A DNA stretch of 64,000 nt from Mytilinidion resinicola (taxonomy: Eukaryota > Ascomycota > Dothideomycetes > Mytilinidiales > Mytilinidiaceae). The DNA is taken from positions 1,606,303-1,670,302 of the forward strand of contig NW_022985446.1 in the NCBI RefSeq assembly GCF_010093595.1. The letters run 5' to 3'. Position 1 is the stretch's first letter; the number at the start of each line of letters is the position of its first letter. The position numbers were made by a program, and so were the translations under genes. Shown piece by piece: positions 1 to 10,006 of the stretch. The notes beneath the pieces were generated by a model. It made no database searches. It was not told the origin of the DNA and was given only the letters and a program-made list of their open reading frames with translations.

Positions 1-865
1 CTGACAATCGCTGCCTTCGGGCCCTTCGCCCGTACTCGTCCTGCTAGCAAGCAGGGCATCTACAGCCCTTCTCGAGACCTCGAACCGATATACATCTTTC
101 TTCATGTCTTGTTCGACTCTGTTAGAGAACGCTTTCTGGAATATCCCTGGGTGGACCCTCGTGGGCTCAAATTCTGAGACGGATTGTGAGATGGGAGGTG
201 GGATCGGTGTAGTGCTTCCAGTAAGTGCATCTTCCTGATACCCTCTGCGTATTGCACGCAAACCCTCCCTTATAATGTGATAAAACAAGCCAAAACAACC
301 AAAATGCCCGCGGCTTCTGGCATTTCGATCGGTTCTCTGCTGCTGGTGGGTTGGGCTCGCTACAAGCTGTGCGCCTATGAGAGAAACGTGTCAGTCTTTC
401 TAATATAGTCGATTTTGGAACACCCCTCAGATTATCGGAACTAAATAGAAACACCAATCAGCTAACCATGCATTGTAGGACTATAGATACACGAGAGTGG
501 GAATCCAAAACTGTAGCTTTTACGCTCAACCACGACTCCTTTTGCTCCAAGAGATCCACCACAAATCACTGCGCTGTAAGTGCCACTTTTCTTACGTCCT
601 CCTTGCGGTGGGTTTATTATACACAACTCCACTTTGTGATGACACAAAATTTGACTACCTTTTTGATTGAGCTGTCCCGCCCATGGGGGCTGATACGCTA
701 ATGATTACAACATTTTGTCTGATTCAGTGGCATCTACACCAAACTGCAACAATTCCCAAAGAAGACCAGTCGGCTGATGACAAGAAGCAGTGCATACGAA
801 GCGACAGATCCAGCGTGACGCTTCGAGCTAGAATCCCGAGTTCCTCTGCCTCAAGACATCCATGG

Positions 866-1738
866 TGAGTGTTTTCTTATTACACCTGCTTACTGCACAA
901 ACCTCTATTTACGTCGTGATGACCAAGCAAGCCCCTGGGGCTAATCACCCTAGGGACTAGTAAAAGCAGGCTATAAGGCACCTTCACAGCCATCCTTTGC
1001 GAAGGGGTAGCCCTTTGCGTGTTTCCTCCGGGATCGGTCTGTAGCCTATGAGCACAAACCATTTTAATTTTTCTGAACTAGTCTTTTCTACACGGCACTG
1101 TTATGACCTCTCATGGATATTGGATAGCTAACATCACCTCGCAGTATATGCAAAACTACATATCCAGCATGGCACGTCCATCTAGACTGCGGTTTCCCTC
1201 CATGTTGAAATCCTCATGGTGAGTGATCCCTTTCATTTGTTTATTATCCGAGACCCTATCAACAATGATAAAGCCATACGTAAAAAGGGCAAGCTATAAG
1301 GCGCCTCCGCAGTCATACTATTTGAGGGACAGCGTATGCGCACGGCAAACTCTTTCAAACATTCCTTTCACAGTCACTCACTGAGATTGGGTAGCTAACA
1401 TCACTCCGCAGGAAGGAAGAAAAATGACTCCCACCGTCGGCCTTATACCGACCAGAACGCCCTGGCCCTTCTGAATGCTTAAGAACAACCCGGTGAGCAT
1501 CATCTCTTTAAAGCCTTCTACTGCCCAGCACCCCTACTAGAGTGATGATAATGTAAAAGGTGCTGAGGAACCCCGCGGCTCTCCCCGGTGAGAGGAACAG
1601 CTTCTACAAGTTCTTCTGGGATTGTCTCGTGTGCGGAAGCCGTTGATTAGCCCATCCATTGTCTGACACGATTCCTTTTACACATAACAATCGTAACTAC
1701 TGGCGGAGACTCATTGGCTAACGAGACTGATAGGCCAC
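866..1738 (+). repeat. Tandem homologous GT-AG intron-like segments
   Basis: Two segments (about 866-1143 and 1219-1411) each open with GTGAGTG, share an internal block around 'gcaagctataaggcgcc', and close with a branch-like GCTAAC followed by a CGCAG acceptor. A third, weaker copy runs from about 1494 to 1738 (GTGAGC at the start, GGCTAAC and CACAG at the end). The short stretches between them, of about 75-80 bp, could be exons but give no protein I recognise. This is seen in the sequence. Whether these are real spliced introns, introner-like copies, or an ordinary tandem duplication cannot be decided here. Nothing recognisable as a gene lies in 1-865. Confidence 0.45.
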
Positions 1739-3055
1739 AGGAGGCGAAGAGTACGATTAATAGCTTTACCCGCGAGGTAGCTCTGGCAGCGTTGGAGTGG
1801 CGGAGACGGATTTGCGCAACGCGGAGGAGTCTTTCAGAGAAGTGTTCAACTGCGTGGAGGTTCGGAGGGCGACGGGCTCGCTACATGCGAAAGTGATATG
1901 AAGGTAGTCCATGGGAGAGTCCCAATTTCAAATCATCATTACGAAGCACTTTCGATTGAATATCCTGCACTGTGTAGAGATGCGCTAAGTGACGCCGCAA
2001 GAAATCGAGAAAGCCGCTATGGATCTCAATGTCCAGAGAACCAAGCAGAGAGTTAGTAGGGTCCTTCACTTCTAACAGCTTTGGGAGCACATCTTACCAT
2101 TACCTTGGCCAGGTTGGAACCTGCCATGATGTCGAGGCTAATCCAAATGCGGTCTAACGTAAGTTTGGAGAGAGCGGCGGCGCACGTCACGTTTTGTTCA
2201 TAGCCTCGCCTTGCTCCAGATCTCTCTCTCCACAACATTATCATTCAACAAATCACGCACACGGCCTCCGTCAACTTGTTCCGTCACAGTCGCATCCTCA
2301 CATCCCTAAAAAGTCTCGCGAGACCCTCATTCCCTCTCTTCCAACCAGTACCGCCACGGCCTCAGTTGTCTTTGGCGCTTTCATCATTGCAAGGTCAATT
2401 TCTCCACTGCGCGTCTCGAAGGAATGCTGTCCGTCCCGTGTAGGATCGAAACCCCTTCCACCGACGCGACTTACGCCTAAGAAAGGGGACAATCTACTGT
2501 CTCGGCGAACGAGGATTTACGTTTCTTCGTCACACTTTGCGTGTTATAATTGACGAGTCTATCCAATTGACCAAGCTCAGCTAGAGCATATTGGCGCTTG
2601 CACCATTGCAAGGACGGCCGCAGTCTCTCCAAGGCGCGGTACATCGAACAAGTCACAGATGTCTCCCCATGTCTGTGAGATGATGACGCGATGCGTCCCC
2701 GCGCTAGAGCAAACTCCCCCTTCCTTTATCCATCACGACGATTTCTCCCTCCGGGCGTAGGTTCAAGCCCGGAGGGTCCTAAGGAAGGGGACATGCAAGC
2801 CAACAGACCATCGACTTAGTTTAGGCCGGTGTGTCGCGCTTTTACGCGCTGAGCGTCCTAGGTCGAACTATCCACTTCGACGCCTTCTCTCGTACCTCAC
2901 ACCCCTTGTCGCGGAAGGTAGTGCCGATGGAATGGACAACAGATTTTAGGTACCACCCTAACGGCCGACAGAAGGAGGAGCCGTACAAACTATACAGCTC
3001 CTACAGTCTTCTGTTGTAGATAGACATACACAATACACTCAACTTTCTACGTACA
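1739..3055. other. No gene recognised
   Basis: Short open frames occur on both strands (for example minus-strand pieces at 1881-2244 that could be a small two-exon remnant), but none has a convincing start, splice pattern or family resemblance. The plus-strand frame at 2194-2553 is serine/proline-rich and lacks coding character. Confidence 0.5.
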
Positions 3056-3108
3056 CTACGCATACCGACTACGCCTCGCGTGCAACAGAGAAGAAGACCT
3101 AGCCGAAG

Positions 3109-3548
3109 TTGACCGCAGAGAAAAAGAGGGGGGAGATGAGACCTGGGGAGCTACGCTGCTGGGCCTCGTCTCGTATTTCGTGTCGCCGGAGCAGCGCGTT
3201 GCGGACCTCCCGCGCGTCGTCTTGCTCGCTGGCTTCAGGATTAGGCAGAGGGCGTCGTAGTTGCTGGGAAAATTCGGAATGGGGTCAGAGAGGGCAATAC
3301 TGGTGGAGAGGTAGATGGGGACGGGAAGAGAGTCTGGTGCCGTGCCGTTTGTGTCGACAGAACGTGATGGCCACCATGACAGTCTCCCGGGAGCCCAACG
3401 GCACGGGCGCATTCGTTGTTCCGCTCTGGATCAACGACGAATTGAAGAGGAGCTTCTCGAGCTTTGAGGTAATCAGTCCTAGCTTGGCCACCGGTTGATG
3501 AGAAATGAAGGACAGTTCACGATTCGGGAGCGATAGTTTGATATGCAT
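3109..3548 (-). pseudogene. Hypothetical protein, frameshifted
   Basis: The minus strand reads like one protein only if two frame changes are allowed. The N-terminal part starts at 3548 and runs in one frame through VMVAITF (near 3365). A central part (VDTNGTAPDSLP onward, including NFPSNYDALCLIL) lies in a second frame. A C-terminal part (EVRNALLRRHEIRDEAQQ) returns to the first frame. No family is recognised. The pair of compensating shifts without a matching intron suggests decay or sequencing indels. A purely accidental reading is possible, but the three segments are individually protein-like. Confidence 0.4.
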
Positions 3549-3599
3549 GTTTCATTGCGTGACCTGGCCGTAGTCTTCGGTGCTCCTCGCAATTATGAA

Positions 3600-4260
3600 G
3601 GGTCTGAGAACATGGATGCTGTTGTTTGAAGGCGTCTGCAAAGGCCTCGGGCGAAATATAGGTTTGACAAGCGTATATCATACTAGGGGCCGCACAGCAG
3701 ACTTGTTTTCTTGCCTATGCTACTCATGTGATGTTACAGTGGCCTGAATTCTTATGTCTCATCTCCACAAGGCTCGTAGTGAATCTCTGCTGCTATCTTG
3801 ACGCCGTCTGAAGTGGCCTCAAGGATCACGTGGTTTCAATATGAATGTACTAAACTAAGTGGCGTGCATCAAAACTGTGTCTCCTGCAGTCCCCTAACTG
3901 TGGGGTTTTATAGTGATGCTCCATCTCAAAGACAATTGAGTAGATTCGTGGAAGCTGTTACTTCCTATCTTGACATCGTCTAAAGTGAACTCGAGCATTT
4001 TCTGGTTTTTAGGTGAGTGTATCAACTACGTGGTCGTATATCAGACTTACGCCACTTGTATTCTCCTAATATTGTCAAGTGAGCGATGCTTGACCTTAAT
4101 CATAGTTGATAGCATCAGAAAGTAAGGTTTGCCCTAATATTGATATCATCTGGATATTACTTCAAGATCAATGTACAATGTCGAAGATCACAGAGCCCCA
4201 TTGCGTCTCCTAAGTCTTTGAGAGACACTGTAATGCTCTCTGAGAAGTCTCATAAGCGGG
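3600..4260. repeat. Degenerate tandem array, about 172-bp unit
   Basis: Four diverged units can be aligned on a CGTCTG-like anchor at 3633, 3805, 3978 and 4147, giving spacings of 172, 173 and 169 bp. Shared words between units include GTATATCA, CTTGACA/GCC, CTTGTATTCTCCT-like blocks and GATGCTC. No ORF spans the units. Confidence 0.5.
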
Positions 4261-4631
4261 TGTGCTTCCGAAGAAGATTTATTGGAGAAGGAGGTGGACA
4301 CCAGGCGGATCATTTTTGTGGTCAGGGTGAATGCTTCACCGAGACGCCCTGTGCGGCTGTAAACAAGACCGCGCTAGCTTCGAGACTTACGCACTGACCA
4401 CACCATATCGCGTATGGGAGCATTTGCGCTTGATAAACAACACTGGCCTTCAAAGCATCTTCCACTACCGGCACATACCTGCAACTCCACTACTAAGTTG
4501 ACAGCAATCTTTTGTCCCAGCCAACATCTTTCTGCAGCCGCTGAACAGCAATCTCAATTCTCCGCCGACAACAGTGTCTGTTCCATATATCTACACCAAC
4601 TTGTATCATAGCTCCTCTCCATCGAGCCAAG

Positions 4632-5660
4632 ATGGTCGCCAACCGCTCCTCCAACTCCAACAAGCGCGCCGCCAGCAAGGGCAGTCAACAAAAGTCCAAG
4701 CGCAAGGGTCACGATCTGGACAAAACATACAGAGCTCGAGTCTCAAAGAACACCAATGCCGGCGACAACACAAACACATCTCCACCTCGACGCAACCACG
4801 TCCGTGCGGTCCGACAGCCGAAGGCCCCCTTCAGCGTCTTCGAGAAGTTCAAAATCCTACCTCCAGAACTTCGGGAAATTGTCTACTACCACGCGCTTGA
4901 TCTCGACCAAAACAGCACTATCAGATCACCAACCGAAGCGACAACCACGGCGCCTGGGGACTTTGGACTACTCCAAGCAGATCGCCAGCTGCACCACGAG
5001 GCTTCCGCCGTCCTCGAAAGACACGCAACGGCGGAGATTGATCTGTCCATTAACGACGACCGCTCTGAATGGCTCCAAGATCTCCTCCCTCGCCGGGCTC
5101 GCGATCCCCAATACGAGCCGATGGACCCAAGCGACGAGTACAAGCGCATCGAGGCCCAGAGGGACTTGAACGAGAAGAAGTTGGCGAACTTTCGCCGCGC
5201 CCATTTCCGCGCTGGCCGAGGGGACCGCGACCTTGGTCTCTTCCGGATGCACACGGGTCCATACGTGGACGAGCTGCATGACTACATCGAGTTCTGGGTA
5301 GCGAACGCGGAGCACGACCGCACGCGGCTTGCGACGTTGGATCTTGGGCGGCTTCTGCATCGAGCTGCGGAGTATGATACGAATCCGAAGAGCACGCACA
5401 TCCGGAATGGGAACAAGCGCTTGGAACGGATCCGGAGGGACACCACTGAGAAGGTTTGGCGGATCTTCGAACTGATGGCGTCGGACCGGAATTGTGAATG
5501 GACCATTACTTGTTATCCTTGGGCTCCCGACAACATCTACATGCTGATGGGAGACACGGTCTTCGATGATCTCCTCACCAAGTGCACGGCCCTCGGATTC
5601 ACCTTCAGGCCAAACACTTCGGGAGAGCGCGAGGCCTATGATGACGAGCGCCAGAGCTAG
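4632..5660 (+). CDS. F-box / 2EXR-like hypothetical protein
   Basis: This is a single-exon ORF of 342 residues. The first 75 residues are basic and low in complexity (KRAASKG, QQKSKRKG). A hydrophobic segment with the motif LPPELREIVYYHAL follows at residues about 76-89. That LPxELR pattern at the start of a short helical module is typical of fungal F-box or 2EXR proteins. The downstream part has LLQADRQLHHEA, which resembles the 'L..c.qi..E' segment found in such families, and then a charged, probably helical C-terminal half. If it is an F-box protein, it would act as a substrate adaptor for an SCF ubiquitin ligase, but the domain call rests on one motif. The start follows a pyrimidine-rich leader and has a good context (AAGATGG). 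No intron is needed. Confidence 0.8.
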   Translation: MVANRSSNSNKRAASKGSQQKSKRKGHDLDKTYRARVSKNTNAGDNTNTSPPRRNHVRAVRQPKAPFSVFEKFKILPPELREIVYYHALDLDQNSTIRSPTEATTTAPGDFGLLQADRQLHHEASAVLERHATAEIDLSINDDRSEWLQDLLPRRARDPQYEPMDPSDEYKRIEAQRDLNEKKLANFRRAHFRAGRGDRDLGLFRMHTGPYVDELHDYIEFWVANAEHDRTRLATLDLGRLLHRAAEYDTNPKSTHIRNGNKRLERIRRDTTEKVWRIFELMASDRNCEWTITCYPWAPDNIYMLMGDTVFDDLLTKCTALGFTFRPNTSGEREAYDDERQS

Positions 5661-6545
5661 TGGTAGAGCACCGTAAAGTCTCCGTCTGAAGGTACGGTAG
5701 AGCCACTTGTTTCTGTGGATAAGAGGTAGGGGCTGATCTTGACTCCAGGGCATCATCAGCTAGCGACCCGTCGCCTTCTCGATTGATCGACTCATATTGT
5801 ATCAATATCTCCCGTGCCAAACACACAGCCGAATACTTTTTCTTGTCGATCGGAGTAGATATATCTCTCAACAAAGAGTGCAGATTTGTGCCGTAAGATT
5901 TCTAATTCACAAATCAGTCCCAGGGTATAGAGGTTGGGGGTTTGATTATACCACACGAAAACCATATACCCAAGACCATCGGAATTGAAAGGGGTCAGAA
6001 ATTGGGGTGGAAGAGACGAAGATGTCTTTCTGTATTCTTTCACTCCGTATCTTTCCTTTGTTCGTTGTGGTCCATTTCTTTTCTGGCAGTTTGCGGGCTT
6101 GTCCAAGAGTTTGATGCGTTTTTCAGGTCGTATCTCTTCCCAGTATGCATAGACTGTACAATGCTTTCGTCCGGCAAACTAATGTCTGTAGAAAATCATG
6201 TCCTGAGCTATCCATGGCAGTTCGTAAATGTGGTGTAGAGTATTCCTAGGTTTCCAAACCCGATTCACTGTTTCGATTTTTCACGTGCTTCCGCAATCTG
6301 TCAAGTTCTCACGAGCCATCATTCGTCATGGCGCCATGACTCGAGCACTTCCCATAATCGCTTTAGCCATCAAGATACACATTCAAACCGCCAAGATACC
6401 AGAGTTGTCCAGGTAGACGGAGCTTAGCGCGATTAGGGGTAGGAAAGTGTTGAACACCGGATGCGAAGAATTCATTCAAAGTACCAAAATACCGTTCCTC
6501 TCTGCGTTCAAGAGGTCGAATTCTACCCCCCTGACGTGCAACCCG
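5661..6545. other. No gene recognised
   Basis: This intergenic stretch lies between the F-box-like gene and the 3' end of the metallopeptidase-like gene. Only short, AT-richer frames occur. It probably contains the 3' untranslated regions of both flanking genes. Confidence 0.5.
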
Positions 6546-6547
6546 CT

Positions 6548-7743
6548 TCATCCAACCCACACCTCCTCCCCAGCCCCAGCCTCAACCTCTGCAACATACA
6601 CCATCGTCTGCACGGGTGTCTGATCCAGCACCAAAACAACATGCCTCCCCTTCGCCCTCAACATCTCCCCACTCGCCTCCCACCGCGTCCACCCCTCCCC
6701 CGTAAACCACCCCGCCACCCACTCCACACTCACAAAACCCATCATCAAGCGCCTCGACGCCCCTCGCGCCCCAAGATACACGCCCAAAGACCTCGCCTCC
6801 ACCCCACTAACCACAACCGGCCGCCCCTGCGTGGGCAACTCATGATGCAGCGCATACGCCAACGGGCCCATATCCCCCACATTATTGTTCACGGGGACCA
6901 GCGCCCCACCCAACACGCACCGCTCCCACGTCCACCCCAGCCCCTGCCGCTGCGTGGGCGGCCCGCCTGAACGCGCAGCACAACCAACCACGGCGCCACC
7001 CCGCGCGCTCCCCACTGCGGGTGCGTCAGCATGCCGAACGCGTGCGCGACCTCGTGCGCCAGCGTCTGCGCGAGCACGAACAGCTGCCGGTAGCGCAGCG
7101 ACGCGGTGGCCGCGCGCCACCGGAGCGCGAAGAAGGCGTAGAAGTGGCGGTTGAGGCCGATGGTGGGGTGGTGCGCGCCGTGGTGGACGCTTGGCCAGGC
7201 GAAGGGCGCCGCCGAGGGGGGCACGAGGGTGTGCGCGGCGGAGCGGGCGCGCGCGGGGAAGGTGGCGCCGAAGACGCGCTCTGGTTCGGGGGGTGGGCGG
7301 GGTTGGGGAGCATGGAGAGGAAGGTTGTGTTGTTGGCGAGGTGGAGGAAGGCGCGCGAGACGGCGGGGAGGGCGCGAGGGGAGGACTCGCGCGAGGACGG
7401 ACGCGTGCAGGTAGTCTTGCGTGCTGGCGCAGCCGGGGGTGTGCGCGTGGTGGCCGAGGAGGAGGCGGGGCCAGTAGTTGGAGATGGCTTTTTGGTCGGT
7501 GATGAAGAGGGAGGCGAGGCGCAAGGCGGGCTTGATGCGGTTGTAGAATCTGTGGGTTTCTTGGTTGGGGCCGGTGACCCAGCGGGAGAGTTGGAAGAGC
7601 GGTGGTAGGCTATCGTTGCCTTGCGTACCGGAAGCGATGAGCTGCTTCTTCACCGTGAGGCATATGTTGAGGAGGTTTGTTTCTTGATCTTCTGGGAAGA
7701 AGGGGGTTTCAAATGCACCGTGGCCGAAGTCTATGGGGTGCAT
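6548..7743 (-). pseudogene. HExxH metallopeptidase-like protein, frameshifted
   Basis: The upstream frame, starting at 7743, encodes about 230 residues ending in a zinc-peptidase signature, LAHEVAHAFGMLTHPQWG, in which HEVAH is an HExxH motif. The protein-like reading then moves to another frame near 6970-7010 and continues with WTWERCVLGGALVPVNN, down to the stop near 6548. A glutamate (WERCVLGG) some 25-30 residues after HExxH could be a third zinc ligand of gluzincin type; that is inference. In the middle part (about 7270-7390) the better-looking reading (FLHLANNTTFLSMLPN) is in the alternate frame, implying further compensating shifts. The gene is very GC-rich. Either it is a pseudogene or the sequence contains indels. 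If active, it would be a peptidase or a zincin-fold protein of unknown substrate. Confidence 0.6.
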
Positions 7744-7862
7744 TACGCGGAAAAGATTTGACTGGGCCAGAGGTCATTCACGAAAATGTCAAAATTGGGA
7801 AAGTTCATAGTAGGGGAAGGCCAAAGCCATGTTTGTATTGGTGTAGGTGTTGTCTATGTTTT

Positions 7863-7921
7863 GCGTTGGCGGCACCTATGTGCACATTAATTCCAACGCG
7901 CTGGCCGTGTAAGCATGACAC
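7863..7921. repeat. 3'-flank segment shared with 11534-11584 (copy 1)
   Basis: Words found here recur in the same order and spacing downstream of the 11739-12347 gene. ATGTGCACAT occurs at 7878 and at 11541, and TGTAAGCATGACAC at 7908 and at 11571, which is 30 bp between the two words in both copies. The preceding words GCGTTGG..GCAC (7863) and GTGTTGG..GCAC (9879 joined to 11534) also match once the transposon at 9888-11531 is removed. Confidence 0.75.
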
Positions 7922-8085
7922 GCACCAGCAATGGTGAAGTATTCTATGGGAATAGAATATCAACTGGTCTATGCTACCCGGCACATTATGCCGAGCCAAG
8001 AGTTTTCTCCCCGCTGATGATCGGTCGATGCCCAAGTACAAAGGCGATCAAGCTATGAGGGGGCCGCTTCTACGGTGCCAGACCA

Positions 8086-8592
8086 TTACTGGTCATCGGC
8101 ATCCCAGAAGCTGGAGGAGCCGCCATTGCGGCGAGAAGAATCGCCTGCACGACGGGATGGCTCACGTTGGGAGCGGCCAGAGGTCTGTCGCGAAGTTTCA
8201 GTCTCTCGCAGCTCCCGCACACGGCTTGGAGCTGCGGTGCGGCTAGCCTGGGTCTGGTCTCGCTCAGCTCGACGACGTGCATGCCTATCCCTAATCTCTC
8301 GACGCTCTTCCTCATACTCGGCCCTATTCGCGGCCATCTTGAGATCGAATCTACGATTCTTCTCAGCATACTCTTCCCGCCGACGCCGATTGTCTTCCTC
8401 ATCCTCTGCTTCCATCTCTGCCATCTTCTTCGCCAACTTGGCCTCGTTGGCTTTCATCTTTTCGGCACACTCGATCCGCAACTGTCGCTTCTCTTCCTCA
8501 TGGTCCGCCATCTCAGCATCGAAGAATCCTTGAAATTCTTCAAGGGTGCGAGGATACGGACGACGACCGCCGGCGCCAAAGCTTTGGGGCAT
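8086..8592 (-). CDS. Coiled-coil, highly charged hypothetical protein
   Basis: This single-exon ORF of 168 residues has no recognised family. A short N-terminal segment with PYPRTLEEFQGFFDAEM precedes a long helical region (residues about 30-110) that is almost entirely E, K, R, A and M (EEEKRQLRIECAEKM, EDEEDNRRRREEYAEK). This region probably forms a coiled coil. The tail is basic and serine-rich and ends in SFWDADDQ. The start at 8592 gives the longest frame, and a TATA element lies about 155 bp upstream. Promoter and 3' flank resemble those of the gene at 11739-12347, so the two loci are likely old duplicates whose proteins have diverged. Function is unknown; a structural or scaffold role would be a guess. 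Confidence 0.75.
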   Translation of the reverse strand: MPQSFGAGGRRPYPRTLEEFQGFFDAEMADHEEEKRQLRIECAEKMKANEAKLAKKMAEMEAEDEEDNRRRREEYAEKNRRFDLKMAANRAEYEEERREIRDRHARRRAERDQTQASRTAAPSRVRELRETETSRQTSGRSQREPSRRAGDSSRRNGGSSSFWDADDQ

Positions 8593-8747
8593 GTTGGTCT
8601 GGGAGGGTGTGCTGTTGTTGGAGCTTTTGGGAATTGTGGTTGTGGTGACTGTGGGGGTTTGGAAAGTTGTGTTGGAAAGCTTTGAGTATTTTCAGCTTTT
8701 CTGAGAACTTGGTGAGGAAGAGAGGATGAGGGCTGGGTTGGAGAGCC

Positions 8748-8756
8748 TTATATATC
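8748..8756 (-). promoter_or_regulatory. TATA box of the coiled-coil gene
   Basis: TTATATATC lies about 155 bp upstream of the ATG at 8592. It is set in a context (GGGTTGGAGAG before it, CGTCTTTGAAGAGG beyond it) that has a close counterpart upstream of the gene at 11739-12347. Confidence 0.55.
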
Positions 8757-8789
8757 GGTTTCTTGTAGCTACTCAATGCTATATGTTCG

Positions 8790-9565
8790 TTAACACAGCG
8801 TCTTTGAAGAGGTACGTTGTGTAATGTGGAAGAACATAGTTCTACACAATGTTATATATGCTTTGGCATCGTGGATCTGAATATTCATGTCCTGTATTGT
8901 TGAAAGACCATGCTGGTGGCTGTATCTTTTAGGATTGTTATTGAAGACTCCGCAATGAGGAGAGAATCTGGAGACAAAGAAATACAGTACTAGGACATAG
9001 GTTTGCGCGCCCTGACTATGAGCCAAAGATTGATCCAGTGAAAAGAAGGTCGCCAATGAGTGATCGACTTGGTGCTAGTTGGGCTGGTCCTCACAATGAC
9101 GTCTAGAGAGCAAGCGTGAAGCCCAAGTAGCTGCGATATCCTTGCGTCCGAACTCATGAACTCGTGCTATAGGTGCAATTGATCCTTCCGTGACCTCTGT
9201 AGATCGGCGAAATGATAATTTTGCGGGGAATACTGGACGAGGCGCATAGATGAGATCCAAGGAAGAGAGCTGTTAAATCGAATTTAACGAGAGCAAAGTC
9301 ACGGATATTGAAAGGGGGTATGTGTATGGGGAATCTGTCGTATTTCTGGTATCAAAGAGTGGGATTCTGGACGGCTCAACCAACTTCGCCGATTTGCTAG
9401 ATGTTCTGTTCCATCATCTCAGAATCATATAGATTCGGCTTAGCGCTGTAGACGACAGGTATCTGACCCAGCCGTGACCAAGATTCACGGTCGAGCGAAT
9501 GACGGCTCTATCACACTAAGGCATTTAGTGTATGTCAATAAAGTCGTCGAATCTTGATGGAGTGT
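8790..9565. other. No gene recognised
   Basis: This lies upstream of the coiled-coil gene. Frames are short on both strands and no splice-linked coding segments were found. Confidence 0.5.
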
Positions 9566-9569
9566 GCCC

Positions 9570-9704
9570 GACTGGATGTTGGTAGCTAGAGTGCCCTTGA
9601 TGCGAGCGCTGATTGGAAGGCTTTTGGCGCGAGGGTTGACTAGAGGACCCTTGACGCTAGCATTGACTATAAGGCCTTTGGTGCGAGCGTTGGCCAGAGA
9701 ATAC
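9570..9704. repeat. 27-bp minisatellite, about five copies
   Basis: Four units start exactly 27 bp apart at 9597, 9624, 9651 and 9678, with a weaker fifth unit at 9570-9596. The core resembles TTGGCGCGAGCGTTGAC followed by TAGAGGACC. Because 27 is a multiple of three, one plus-strand frame stays open and would encode nine-residue repeats (LxRALTRGP-like), but there is no start or flanking exon to support a gene. Confidence 0.8.
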
Positions 9705-9885
9705 TGGGCTCTAGACTTCGGTTGAAGTAAAGGTTAGCAGCAAGCCAGTTTCCAGAGGAAGGGATTCACTAAGAGGGTGTTGGGGGCGAACTTACGTTTC
9801 TCACTCAATCACGAAATTCTAGAGTCAGGCAACCGTTTACGAGAAGTGTTGGGTTGTGTTGATATTCGAGTAAATTATGTGTTGG

Positions 9886-9934
9886 TAACGTACTCCACAA
9901 GCGAGCGGCCCACCCAAGCGAGTGGCCCACCTCA
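9886..9934. repeat. Left terminal inverted repeat of the Fot1/pogo element
   Basis: Forty-nine bases, including the TA target dinucleotide at 9886-9887, are the reverse complement of 11485-11533. The element end begins ACGTACTCCACAAGCGAGCG. The match appears exact over its whole length. Confidence 0.9.
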
Positions 9935-10006
9935 CAAGCAAATCACAACATTAAATGCAAATTGCTCCACAACGCCAATAGATATTAACTTAATACGACC
10001 TGCAGT

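Noticed and set aside
2194..2553. Plus-strand frame of 119 codons
   Set aside because: Ser/Pro/His-rich, no conserved block, and the complementary strand looks equally good; chance frame.
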